DNA of 13,033 bases from an uncultured Haemophilus sp. GTDB lineage: Bacteria; Pseudomonadota; Gammaproteobacteria; Enterobacterales; Pasteurellaceae. Within the stretch, counting starts at the first letter, position 1. Each line of letters opens with the position of its first letter. Made by a program: the position numbers and the translations under genes. The notes below the pieces were generated by a model. The model worked only from the letters and a program-made list of their open reading frames with translations. It searched no databases and was not told the origin of the DNA. The stretch covers positions 1 through 13,033 of the forward strand of contig NZ_CALJRX010000085.1 of NCBI RefSeq assembly GCF_937976265.1. Direction: 5' to 3'. Shown here piece by piece: positions 1-6,302 of this stretch.

Positions 1-566
1 GCTTTATTCCAGGAAAGATTGTGACTGTCATCAGTAATAAAATCGATTCATTTGGCTTAGAACGCGCTAAAAGTGCGGACATTCCTAGCCGAATTTTTTT
101 GCGCCAAGATTTTGCCTCTAATCTCGATATGGATAAGGCTATCGGTGATTATTTAGAAGATCTCGATGTTGATCTTATCGTCTTAGCCGGTTACATGAAA
201 ATCTTAACCAAACCATTCACTCAACGTTTTGCGGGGAAAATTTTAAATATTCACCCGTCCCTGCTTCCGAAATATCCAGGCTTGCATACTTATCAACGTG
301 CGCTTGAGAATGGCGATAAAGAACATGGTACGACAATACATTTTGTCAATGAAGAGATCGATGGCGGCGCCATTGTATTACAAGCTAAAGTGCCGATTTA
401 CCCTGGTGATACCGTCGAGGAGATTGAGCTTCGTACACGTGAACAGGAATATCATATTTATCCTTTAGTGATTAAATGGTTTATTGAAGAGCGATTAAAA
501 CTGATTGAAAATCAAGCTTATTTAGATGGTAAGTTACTACCGCCTAATGGCTATGCTTACGAATAA
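1..566 (+). CDS. purN: Phosphoribosylglycinamide formyltransferase 1 (GAR transformylase), 5'-truncated
   Basis: PurN transfers a formyl group from 10-formyltetrahydrofolate to glycinamide ribonucleotide, the third step of de novo purine synthesis, in the cytosol. The reading frame is open from the left edge (first whole codon at base 3, reading F-I-P-G-K-I-V-T-V-I-S-N-K), so the true start lies outside the window. The missing part, about 25 residues, would carry the GNGxNLQ phosphate-binding loop. A GTG at 21 could be mistaken for a start but lies inside the conserved domain. Counting from that GTG, the catalytic triad of the family is present: N76 and H78 in the NIHPSLLPKYPGLHT motif, and D114 in EIDGG. 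The C-terminus, ending LPPNGYAYE, is full length compared with the E. coli enzyme. No strong terminator follows; only a palindromic hairpin lies before the next gene. Confidence 0.96.
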   Translation, partial: FIPGKIVTVISNKIDSFGLERAKSADIPSRIFLRQDFASNLDMDKAIGDYLEDLDVDLIVLAGYMKILTKPFTQRFAGKILNIHPSLLPKYPGLHTYQRALENGDKEHGTTIHFVNEEIDGGAIVLQAKVPIYPGDTVEEIELRTREQEYHIYPLVIKWFIEERLKLIENQAYLDGKLLPPNGYAYE

Positions 567-585
567 AACCATATACCCTCTTGAA

Positions 586-607
586 AATGGTAATTTAAAT
601 CACCATT
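586..607. repeat. 22-bp near-perfect palindrome between purN and yciC
   Basis: Arms AATGGT and ACCATT flank a central ATTTAAAT, with one mismatched pair (A592 opposite C601). Ten of eleven base pairs match. On the plus strand no T-run follows, so it is a poor intrinsic terminator for purN. On the minus strand the mismatch becomes a G-U pair and TTTTC follows, but no minus-strand gene ends here. It may be a protein-binding dyad or an mRNA 3'-end stabilising hairpin. Confidence 0.5.
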
Positions 608-620
608 AAACAACCTAATT

Positions 621-650
621 TTATGAAAAAAACAATAAACTCTGTATAAT
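621..650 (+). promoter_or_regulatory. Putative sigma70 promoter for the yciCBA-yciI operon
   Basis: A consensus -10 hexamer TATAAT lies at 645-650. The best -35 is weak (TTATGA at 621-626, 18-bp spacer). Transcription would start near 657, about 20 nt before the chosen yciC ATG at 678, which argues for the ATG rather than the GTG at 666 as start. Confidence 0.55.
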
Positions 651-677
651 CGGAGTTTTATTATTGTGGGATATGGT

Positions 678-1433
678 ATGCAAATTAACTTTACTCAGAT
701 TTTTCAAGATAGCCTCAACTTTATGCGTAATCAGCGAAAAACCGTACTGCTTTTCGTTGGGATTTTTATTGCATCACAATTTATCAATGCATTAGTCAGT
801 GTCCCAATACCGAGTTTGGGTAATAATCCTGATCCATCGCAACAAGATATTATTAATGCATTGAGCAAAGTGGAGCCAACTGCGCTGATTGGATCTGTTG
901 TATTTCAACAATTGTTGATATCTTTTATTGCAACCTTCGGTATTGCAACTATTCATCATATTAGTCAGCAAAATGAAAATCCGATTAATCAAGGGCTCAT
1001 GCTGGCATTGCGTCGTTTTTTAGGTGTGGTAGTTTTAGATATTTTTATGAGCTTGCCACTTCTCTTTGGCATCGTTGATGTTATGAGTTCATTTTTAAGC
1101 AAAAATGCCCTCTCCCCTCTAGCCTTTGTTTCAATGGTATTGGGCTTATTTTTCTTTGTTCGCCTATGCTTATCGCCTGTGCATTATATTGCTTCCAATC
1201 AATCTATCGGGCAAAGTGCTTTACAAGTGTGGCGTGCGGGTGTTAAACGTAATGGCATATTGATTATTTATACGTTGATCACTTATTTACTTCTACCTTT
1301 ATTAGTGAATAACATTGGTGTAATCCTAGGTACATCATTTTTAAGTGTGATTGTTGGTATCTTGGCAGCATTATTTCAAATATTTATTTTGGTATTTACT
1401 TACCGTTTTTACAGTTTATTTATGAAGGCATAA
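678..1433 (+). CDS. yciC: YciC family (UPF0259) inner-membrane protein
   Basis: Polytopic inner-membrane protein of unknown biochemical function. From the ATG at 678 it is 251 residues, close to E. coli YciC. The N-terminus MQINFTQIFQDSLNFMRNQ aligns with the family start (E. coli MSITAQSVYRDTGNFFRNQ). I therefore prefer ATG 678, which has GGGA six bases upstream, over the GTG at 666 that would add four residues. About six hydrophobic segments are visible: near residues 20-40, 75-95, 110-132, 145-165, 190-215 and 220-245. It opens an operon with yciB (1-nt gap), yciA and yciI, the same neighbours as in enterobacteria but without an intervening tonB. Family assignment rests on length, topology, N-terminal similarity and synteny. 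Confidence 0.85.
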   Translation: MQINFTQIFQDSLNFMRNQRKTVLLFVGIFIASQFINALVSVPIPSLGNNPDPSQQDIINALSKVEPTALIGSVVFQQLLISFIATFGIATIHHISQQNENPINQGLMLALRRFLGVVVLDIFMSLPLLFGIVDVMSSFLSKNALSPLAFVSMVLGLFFFVRLCLSPVHYIASNQSIGQSALQVWRAGVKRNGILIIYTLITYLLLPLLVNNIGVILGTSFLSVIVGILAALFQIFILVFTYRFYSLFMKA

Positions 1434-1434
1434 T

Positions 1435-1989
1435 ATGAAGCAACTTCTTGAATTTATTCCTCTTGTTCTCTTTTTCATCACCTACAAAATGTTTGGGGTG
1501 CGTGATGCAGCCATCGTATTAGTAATTGCAACTATTGTTCAAATGATTGTGCTAAAACTGAAATATGGTGTGATTGAGAAACAACAAAAAATCATGGCGA
1601 TTGCTGTCGTCTTTTTTGGCCTACTCACTGCCTATTTCAATGAAATCAAATATCTACAATGGAAAGTCACGATTATTAATGCCTTATTTGCCATTGTTTT
1701 ATTGGTTGCACAATTCCAATTCAATACGCCACTGGTGAAAAAGTTATTAGGCAAAGAAATCCAATTACCGGATAATGTGTGGAACAAATTGAATTTAGGC
1801 TGGGCAGGATTTTTCATTCTGTGTATGCTTGTGAATATTTATATCAGCCAAAATATGTCTGAAGATGCTTGGGTTGATTTTAAATCTTTTGGTTTACTTG
1901 GTATGACCTTTGTTGCAACAATCGTCAGTGGTGCTTATATTTACCGTTACTTACCTAAAGATGATCAAAAACATGACGGGGACAAATAA
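1435..1989 (+). CDS. yciB: Inner-membrane spanning protein YciB / intracellular septation protein A
   Basis: YciB (IspA/IspZ family) is a small polytopic inner-membrane protein linked to cell-envelope integrity, septation and elongation; its molecular activity is not settled. The product is 184 residues, normal for the family (E. coli 179). The N-terminus MKQLLEFIPLVLFFITYK is the family signature, with the conserved K-x-x-D/E-x-F-P-x-x-x-F-F pattern. About five hydrophobic segments lie near residues 5-20, 24-42, 52-68, 78-94 and 122-138, with a last one at 152-172, and the tail is charged (RYLPKDDQKHDGDK). The start is one base after the yciC stop, and the stop overlaps the yciA ATG in TAATG, so translation of the three genes is probably coupled. 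Confidence 0.94.
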   Translation: MKQLLEFIPLVLFFITYKMFGVRDAAIVLVIATIVQMIVLKLKYGVIEKQQKIMAIAVVFFGLLTAYFNEIKYLQWKVTIINALFAIVLLVAQFQFNTPLVKKLLGKEIQLPDNVWNKLNLGWAGFFILCMLVNIYISQNMSEDAWVDFKSFGLLGMTFVATIVSGAYIYRYLPKDDQKHDGDK

Positions 1990-2459
1990 TGGTTTCAAAT
2001 CTTACCGATAAAGACGGTCGTCAATCTAAAGGCGTATTATTACTACGCACCTTGGCTATGCCTTCAGATACCAACGCCAACGGCGATATTTTCGGTGGCT
2101 GGATTATGTCACAAATGGATATGGGCGGAGCAATTCTAGCGAAAGAAATTGCTCATGGTCGCGTCGTCACCGTTGCCGTAGAAAGTATGAATTTCATTAA
2201 ACCTATTGCCGTCGGTGACGTAGTGTGTTGTTACGGTCAATGCCTCAGCGTGGGGCGCTCTTCTATTAAAATCAAAGTAGAAGTATGGGTGAAGAAAGTT
2301 GCGAGCGAACCAATTGGCGAACGTTATTGCGTGACAGAGGCCGTATTTACCTTTGTAGCCGTAGGAAAAGACGGCAAATCTCGCAGTATTCCACGTGAAG
2401 GCAATCTCGAATTAGAACGTGCATTAGCCACCATCGAAGAATTACAATTAAGTTGTTAA
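1989..2459 (+). CDS. yciA: Acyl-CoA thioesterase YciA (hotdog fold)
   Basis: YciA hydrolyses a broad range of acyl-CoA thioesters to free acid and CoA in the cytosol. The H. influenzae orthologue has a solved structure as a hotdog-fold hexamer. Here 156 residues are encoded, close to the Haemophilus length and longer than the E. coli protein (132). The catalytic signature is intact: N-A-N-G-D-I-F-G-G-W at 29-38 followed by S-x-x-D with D44, the family's essential acidic residue. The V-A-V-E-S-M-N-F segment (62-69) forms part of the substrate-binding strand. The ATG overlaps the last base of the yciB stop codon. Operon placement with yciB/yciC suggests a link to membrane lipid or acyl-CoA homeostasis, but that is inference. 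Confidence 0.95.
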   Translation: MVSNLTDKDGRQSKGVLLLRTLAMPSDTNANGDIFGGWIMSQMDMGGAILAKEIAHGRVVTVAVESMNFIKPIAVGDVVCCYGQCLSVGRSSIKIKVEVWVKKVASEPIGERYCVTEAVFTFVAVGKDGKSRSIPREGNLELERALATIEELQLSC

Positions 2460-2470
2460 AAGGAGAAATA

Positions 2471-2767
2471 ATGTATTACGTGATTTTTGCCCAAGATATT
2501 CCTGGCACTTTAGAAAAACGTCTTTCAGTACGTGAGCAACATCTTGCTCGTTTAAAACAATTACAAGCAGAAGATCGCTTATTAACAGCAGGCCCCAATC
2601 CGGCTATTGATGATGAAAATCCAGGTGAAGCTGGCTTTACAGGCTCGACTGTGATTGCTCAATTCGAAAGCCTGTCTGCAGCAAAAGACTGGGCGGCACA
2701 AGATCCTTATGTTGAAGCTGGCGTTTACGGTGATGTAATTGTGAAGCCTTTCAAAAAAGTTTTCTAA
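2471..2767 (+). CDS. yciI: YciI family protein
   Basis: YciI is a small ferredoxin-like alpha/beta protein related to chlorinated-compound dehalogenase-like domains. Its physiological substrate is unknown, although the H. influenzae orthologue has a crystal structure. From the ATG at 2471 it is 98 residues, exactly the E. coli length, and similar throughout: EKRLSVREQHLARL, LLTAGPNPA, AGFTGSTVIAQFES and the C-terminus VKPFKKVF. H24, the proposed active-site histidine of the family, is kept. AAGGAG at 2460-2465 is an ideal ribosome binding site for this ATG, so a TTG six codons upstream, overlapping yciA, is rejected as start. It is the last gene of the yciCBA-yciI operon and is followed by a terminator. 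Confidence 0.95.
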   Translation: MYYVIFAQDIPGTLEKRLSVREQHLARLKQLQAEDRLLTAGPNPAIDDENPGEAGFTGSTVIAQFESLSAAKDWAAQDPYVEAGVYGDVIVKPFKKVF

Positions 2768-2787
2768 ATAAAACGAACTCTACACTC

Positions 2788-2813
2788 AAAGACGGATCTA
2801 AATATCCGTCTTT
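2788..2813 (+). terminator. Intrinsic terminator after yciI
   Basis: A perfect 10-bp stem AAAGACGGAT / ATCCGTCTTT encloses the 6-nt loop CTAAAT and is followed by CTCTTTA. It closes the yci operon only 20 bases before the slt start, so slt is either transcribed by read-through or from a promoter overlapping this region; I see no clear one. Confidence 0.85.
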
Positions 2814-2833
2814 CTCTTTATATGGAATCTCCT

Positions 2834-5026
2834 ATGCGAGCACTTAAACACACGACAATTTCGTTATTAATTTTAACCGCACTTTCAGGCTCAGCTTTGG
2901 CTAATCAGCATGCTCATAAAAGCAAAAATGAAACTGCGCCACAAATTAACCTTGCTGAAGAACAAGCCAAATGGGCACAACAACAGCACGCGCATGAATT
3001 AAAGCTGATTGAACAACGCGCGACTTTTCTGCAATTAGAGTCGCTCCTAAAAAGTGCGGTCAAAAATAATCATGTTTCGAATAATGCCAAATTATTTCTT
3101 GGGCTTATTGATTCTTTAAAAGGTTATCCATTGCAAACTGATGCCATGGCAGCTTATTTAGATGCGCGAGTAAAAACGGTAAATCGCGATACGCCTCGTG
3201 AAGAAGTGAATGCATTGAGAACAGATATTGAACAATTTATTCAGCAGCACGCCTCTCATTTTCTACGTGGAAAATTAGAACAAAGTATTTTTACATTATT
3301 AACCAATGCTGAAGATACTCAAGCACTCGCCAAACTCACGCCTAATAATTTGGAAACACAAATTGCTGTACTCACGGCTAAATATCAAATAGAAGCAGCC
3401 AATACCAGTCAGGCGGCAGAAAATCAATCAAACGACAAGAATAAATTGGCTATTTTATCTGAGTATGAACAACTTTGGCTCAACAACGCTGAGCTTCCTA
3501 ATGATGCTCAGCTCTGGGCTGCTTGGTATTCACAAGGTGGACGGACTGAAGAGAAGATCTATCAAAAAGCGGAAATGCTCTTTGGTAAAAATGATGCAAA
3601 AGGCCTCGAAATACTCGCTAAAGAGTTAGAAAAAGTTGATGGTGCAAAAGAAAATGGTCAGGTAAATATCGATTTGACTCTTTATTTGGATCTCTTAAAA
3701 AATCCAGCAAATTTGAAAACACTCGCTGAGACATTACCATTAATTGATGGTAATACGAATAAAATTATCCATAAATTTGCCGTAGTGCTAGGTTTTTCCC
3801 GTTATTTGCGAACCATTCCGGAAAATATGAATGAGCCAACTTTCACCCCTTATGAGCAATGGGCTAAGACTTGGCAATTAGACGAAACTGAATTACGTGA
3901 TTGGAAAATCGCCTTTATTAGCCGTTTTTTTGATAATGAAAGTCCTAATTTTGTGCAATGGCGCGATCAAGAACTTCTCAAACTCAATGCAGATAATCTC
4001 ATTGAACGTCGTTTGCGTACGGCTATTTGGCAAAAAACGGATTTATTAGGTTGGTTGAATGCCCTTTCAGATGAAGCGAAGCAAAAACAAGAATGGCGTT
4101 ATTGGATGGCTAAAATAACTGCTCAAGCATCCGATAAAGATGCGAAACAACGATTAGAAGCGTTATCGAAAGAACGTGGGTTTTATCCAATGTTGGCAGC
4201 AGTCAAATTAGGTCACTCCTACAAACTGGAAATGCCTAAAATTCCTCAAGAGTCCAATATCCAAGAGAAGTATTCAGCTGAATTAGCTGAGATTGCAGAA
4301 CTGCGTCAATTAGATCGATTAGGCGCAGCCAAACAACGTTGGCGTTCTCTCTTAGAAAAATTACCGCAAGAGAAACAACTTGCTTTAAGCCAATATGCAA
4401 ATGAACAAAATTGGTTTGAATTAGGCGTGGATGGCTCGATTATTGCGAAAGCATGGGATTATATCGACTTACGCTTACCAAATGCTTACAGTCAATATTT
4501 TGACATTGCCCTCAGTAATGTGAACCTCAGCGGAACAGAACCTCAAGCCATTGTGGATAATCGTGTTACCAAAACCTTCGCCATGGCCATTGCTCGCCAA
4601 GAAAGTGCTTGGAATCCAATGGCACAATCTTCTGCAAATGCGCGAGGATTAATGCAGCTATTACCAAGTACCGCGCAAAAAACGGCAGAAAATCAGCAAC
4701 TGCCTTATAACGGCGAATCAGATTTATTCAAACCGCTTAATAATATTTTACTCGGTACGGCTCACTTAAATGAGTTAAATGCTAAATACCCTAATAACCG
4801 CATTTTGATCGCTTCTGCCTATAATGCGGGTGCAAGCCGTGTCGAAAAATGGCTTGCGAGAGCGAATGGTAAATTGGCTATGGATGAATTTATTGCATCT
4901 ATTCCGTTCTTTGAAACTCGAGGTTATGTTCAAAACGTATTAACTTACGATTTTTACTATCAAAACCTACAAGACAAAGAAAAATTACAAACCTTTAGCA
5001 AAGAGGAATACGATCGGCTATACTAG
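2834..5026 (+). CDS. slt: Soluble lytic murein transglycosylase (Slt70 family)
   Basis: Slt cleaves the MurNAc-GlcNAc bond of peptidoglycan in the periplasm, forming 1,6-anhydro-MurNAc ends. Start chosen at ATG 2834 (730 residues) because GGA lies a few bases upstream and a clean signal peptide begins there: MRALKHTTISLLILTALSGSALA, probable cleavage before NQHAHK. An ATG four codons earlier has no ribosome binding site. A His/Gln/Lys-rich linker (to about residue 60) precedes a long helical superhelix (about 60-560). The C-terminal lysozyme-like domain has catalytic E590 in ARQESAWNP, then RGLMQLLPSTA, SAYNAGASRVEKWL and SIPFFETRGYVQNVLTYDFYY, all family hallmarks. It is longer than E. coli Slt (645). 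It is followed by trpR, as in E. coli. Two uptake sequences lie in its first 230 bases. Confidence 0.95.
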   Translation: MRALKHTTISLLILTALSGSALANQHAHKSKNETAPQINLAEEQAKWAQQQHAHELKLIEQRATFLQLESLLKSAVKNNHVSNNAKLFLGLIDSLKGYPLQTDAMAAYLDARVKTVNRDTPREEVNALRTDIEQFIQQHASHFLRGKLEQSIFTLLTNAEDTQALAKLTPNNLETQIAVLTAKYQIEAANTSQAAENQSNDKNKLAILSEYEQLWLNNAELPNDAQLWAAWYSQGGRTEEKIYQKAEMLFGKNDAKGLEILAKELEKVDGAKENGQVNIDLTLYLDLLKNPANLKTLAETLPLIDGNTNKIIHKFAVVLGFSRYLRTIPENMNEPTFTPYEQWAKTWQLDETELRDWKIAFISRFFDNESPNFVQWRDQELLKLNADNLIERRLRTAIWQKTDLLGWLNALSDEAKQKQEWRYWMAKITAQASDKDAKQRLEALSKERGFYPMLAAVKLGHSYKLEMPKIPQESNIQEKYSAELAEIAELRQLDRLGAAKQRWRSLLEKLPQEKQLALSQYANEQNWFELGVDGSIIAKAWDYIDLRLPNAYSQYFDIALSNVNLSGTEPQAIVDNRVTKTFAMAIARQESAWNPMAQSSANARGLMQLLPSTAQKTAENQQLPYNGESDLFKPLNNILLGTAHLNELNAKYPNNRILIASAYNAGASRVEKWLARANGKLAMDEFIASIPFFETRGYVQNVLTYDFYYQNLQDKEKLQTFSKEEYDRLY
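2876..2884 (-). repeat. DNA uptake sequence core (Haemophilus type)
   Basis: Exact core, reading AAGTGCGGT on the minus strand, followed by the AT-rich TAAAATTAAT flank expected of Haemophilus uptake sequences. It lies inside the slt signal-peptide codons (Leu-Thr-Ala-Leu). Confidence 0.9.
3052..3060 (+). repeat. DNA uptake sequence core (Haemophilus type)
   Basis: Exact AAGTGCGGT followed by the AT-rich CAAAAATAATCATG. It lies in slt, inverted relative to the copy about 175 bp upstream. Confidence 0.9.
5019..5024 (+). promoter_or_regulatory. Possible trpR promoter (-10)
   Basis: TATACT overlaps the last codons of slt and lies just left of the trp operator-like site. The -35 is unclear (TTTAGC at 4994-4999 is too distant at 19 bp and weak). 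Tentative; supported mainly by the position of the operator directly downstream. Confidence 0.35.
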
Positions 5027-5028
5027 TC

Positions 5029-5046
5029 GCACTAGTTTAATAGTAT
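5029..5046. promoter_or_regulatory. trp operator-like site in front of trpR
   Basis: GCACTAGTTTAATAGTAT matches the symmetrical trp operator consensus GTACTAGTTAACTAGTAC at 14 of 18 positions and keeps both CTAG/TAGT half-site cores. It sits between the slt stop (5026) and the trpR ATG (5059). By analogy with E. coli, TrpR bound to tryptophan would repress its own gene here. Confidence 0.75.
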
Positions 5047-5058
5047 AGGATTGTTGAT

Positions 5059-5367
5059 ATGTATATTAGTCGCAATTTAGAACAATGGAATGCTTTCCTC
5101 GCGACCTTGCAAACCGCGTTTGAGCAAGGCAAAGCACAAGATTTCTTAACGCTTCTGCTCACGCCAGATGAGCGCGATGCAGTAGGATTACGTTTACAAA
5201 TCGTGGCGCAGTTATTGGATAAAAATCTCTCCCAACGAGAGATTCAACAAAATCTCAATACCAGTGCAGCAACCATTACGCGTGGTTCTAATATGCTCAA
5301 AACAATGGATCCGGATTTTATAAACTGGGTAAAAAGCCAACTCGATGAGCAAGCTACAAAAAACTAA
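5059..5367 (+). CDS. trpR: Trp operon repressor
   Basis: TrpR binds L-tryptophan and then represses tryptophan biosynthesis operons and its own gene. The product is 102 residues (E. coli 108) and all alpha-helical. Signature regions: LLTPDERDAVGLRLQIV with R45, equivalent to the tryptophan-contacting R54 of E. coli, and the helix-turn-helix at about 57-81, SQREIQQNLNTSAATITRGSN, with R75-G76 equivalent to R84-G85. AGGA at 5047-5050 lies eight bases before the ATG. A trp operator-like palindrome directly upstream supports autoregulation. The 3' end overlaps mtgA by 23 nt in another frame, so the cell-wall gene may be co-transcribed. The gene follows slt, as in E. coli. Confidence 0.96.
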   Translation: MYISRNLEQWNAFLATLQTAFEQGKAQDFLTLLLTPDERDAVGLRLQIVAQLLDKNLSQREIQQNLNTSAATITRGSNMLKTMDPDFINWVKSQLDEQATKN

Positions 5368-6091
5368 GCGAATTCTGACCGCACTTTTACATCTTTTTCG
5401 GCCCTCTTGGTGGAAAAAAAATTGGCAACGGGTTGCGTGGCGTTTTTCTCTCGCAATCCTGGCATTCTTCATTTGCTTCCGCTTTATTCCTGTTCCCTTC
5501 TCTGCCTATATGGTACAGCAAAAAATCGGGCACTTATTACAGTTGGATTTCAGCTATTCAATCAAATACGATTGGGTGAGCCTTGATGAAATCTCACCGA
5601 ATATGCAACTTGCGGTGATTGCGGCTGAAGATCAAAAATTCCCCCACCATTGGGGCTTTGATTTTGAGGCAATTCAAAAGGCCTTTAAATTTAATGAAAA
5701 ATCTCGCCGAACACGAGGCGCTTCAACGATTTCTCAACAAACAGCAAAAAACCTCGTTCTCTGGCATGGACAAAGTTGGTTTCGCAAAGGATTAGAAGTT
5801 CCCACAACGGCATTAATGGAAATCTTTTGGCCCAAAGAACGCATTTTAGAAGTGTATTTGAACATCGCAGAATTTGGTAATGGCATCTTTGGTGTAGAAG
5901 CGGCTAGTCGCTATTACTTCAAAAAATCAGCGAAAAATTTAACTCAATCAGAAGCGGCATTACTCGCTGCAGTTTTACCGAATCCTATCATCTATAACGT
6001 GAATAAGCCTAGTGCGTTAGTTCGTAAAAAACAAAGTTGGATTATGCGACAAATGAATGGATTAGGCTTGAATTACCTAAAAGAAATGTAG
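5345..6091 (+). CDS. mtgA: Monofunctional biosynthetic peptidoglycan transglycosylase
   Basis: MtgA (GT51) polymerises lipid II into glycan strands at the outer face of the inner membrane, without transpeptidase activity. The product is 248 residues (E. coli 242). One membrane segment lies at about 32-52 (WRFSLAILAFFICFRFIPV) after a basic cytoplasmic tail. All GT51 motifs are visible: E95-D-x-x-F-x-x-H-x-G-F-D (95-106, E95 the catalytic base), G-A-S-T-I-S-Q-Q-T-A-K-N (125-136), R147-K-x-x-E151, and K164-E-R-I-L-E-x-Y-L-N (164-173). The start at 5345 overlaps the trpR 3' end by 23 nt. No later Met precedes the membrane segment, so this start is likely. An uptake sequence lies at codons 11-14. 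A strong terminator follows. Confidence 0.95.
   Translation: MSKLQKTKRILTALLHLFRPSWWKKNWQRVAWRFSLAILAFFICFRFIPVPFSAYMVQQKIGHLLQLDFSYSIKYDWVSLDEISPNMQLAVIAAEDQKFPHHWGFDFEAIQKAFKFNEKSRRTRGASTISQQTAKNLVLWHGQSWFRKGLEVPTTALMEIFWPKERILEVYLNIAEFGNGIFGVEAASRYYFKKSAKNLTQSEAALLAAVLPNPIIYNVNKPSALVRKKQSWIMRQMNGLGLNYLKEM
5378..5386 (-). repeat. DNA uptake sequence core (Haemophilus type)
   Basis: Exact core, reading AAGTGCGGT on the minus strand, followed by CAGAATTCGC. It lies in the mtgA 5' coding region (Leu-Thr-Ala-Leu), 11 nt past the trpR stop codon. Confidence 0.88.
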
Positions 6092-6106
6092 ATTTGCCAT
6101 AAAGAA

Positions 6107-6141
6107 AAAACCTTGAAACTCACTTTAAGTTTCAAGGTTTT
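6107..6141. terminator. Bidirectional intrinsic terminator between mtgA and tRNA-Ala
   Basis: A 14-bp perfect stem (AAAACCTTGAAACT / AGTTTCAAGGTTTT) encloses the loop CACTTTA. On the plus strand it ends mtgA with TTTTAAATTT. On the minus strand the T-run TTTTTTCTTT is even better and lies five bases past the tRNA-Ala CCA end, so one hairpin serves both converging transcripts. Confidence 0.92.
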
Positions 6142-6146
6142 AAATT

Positions 6147-6223
<77 letters not shown>

Positions 6224-6236
6224 AATAACGCAAGCT

Positions 6237-6265
6237 ATGATAAATTTCGGCTGATAAACTGTCAA
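6237..6265 (-). promoter_or_regulatory. Sigma70 promoter of tRNA-Ala(GGC)
   Basis: Read on the minus strand: perfect -35 TTGACA (6260-6265), 17-bp spacer, -10 TATCAT (6237-6242). The expected start lies about 8-10 nt before the mature tRNA 5' end. A GC-containing stretch (AGCTTGCG) follows the -10, as is common in stringently controlled stable-RNA promoters. Confidence 0.85.
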
Positions 6266-6296
6266 TATTGAAATAATCAAATCCCGCTTATCAGCC
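6249..6296. repeat. Inverted repeat flanking the tRNA-Ala -35 box
   Basis: GGCTGATAA at 6249-6257 and TTATCAGCC at 6288-6296 form a perfect 9-bp inverted repeat with a 30-nt interval. The left arm lies within the spacer of the tRNA-Ala promoter and the right arm just after the gltX stop. There is no T-run, so it is not a standard terminator. As RNA it could fold at the gltX 3' end. Confidence 0.6.
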
Positions 6297-6302
6297 TAAA
6301 TA

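Noticed and set aside
21..23. GTG as true start of purN
   Set aside because: The frame is open upstream to the window edge and the preceding residues (FIPGKIV) continue the conserved PurN domain.
666..677. GTG start for yciC adding MGYG
   Set aside because: The family N-terminus aligns with the ATG at 678, which also has a better-spaced GGGA.
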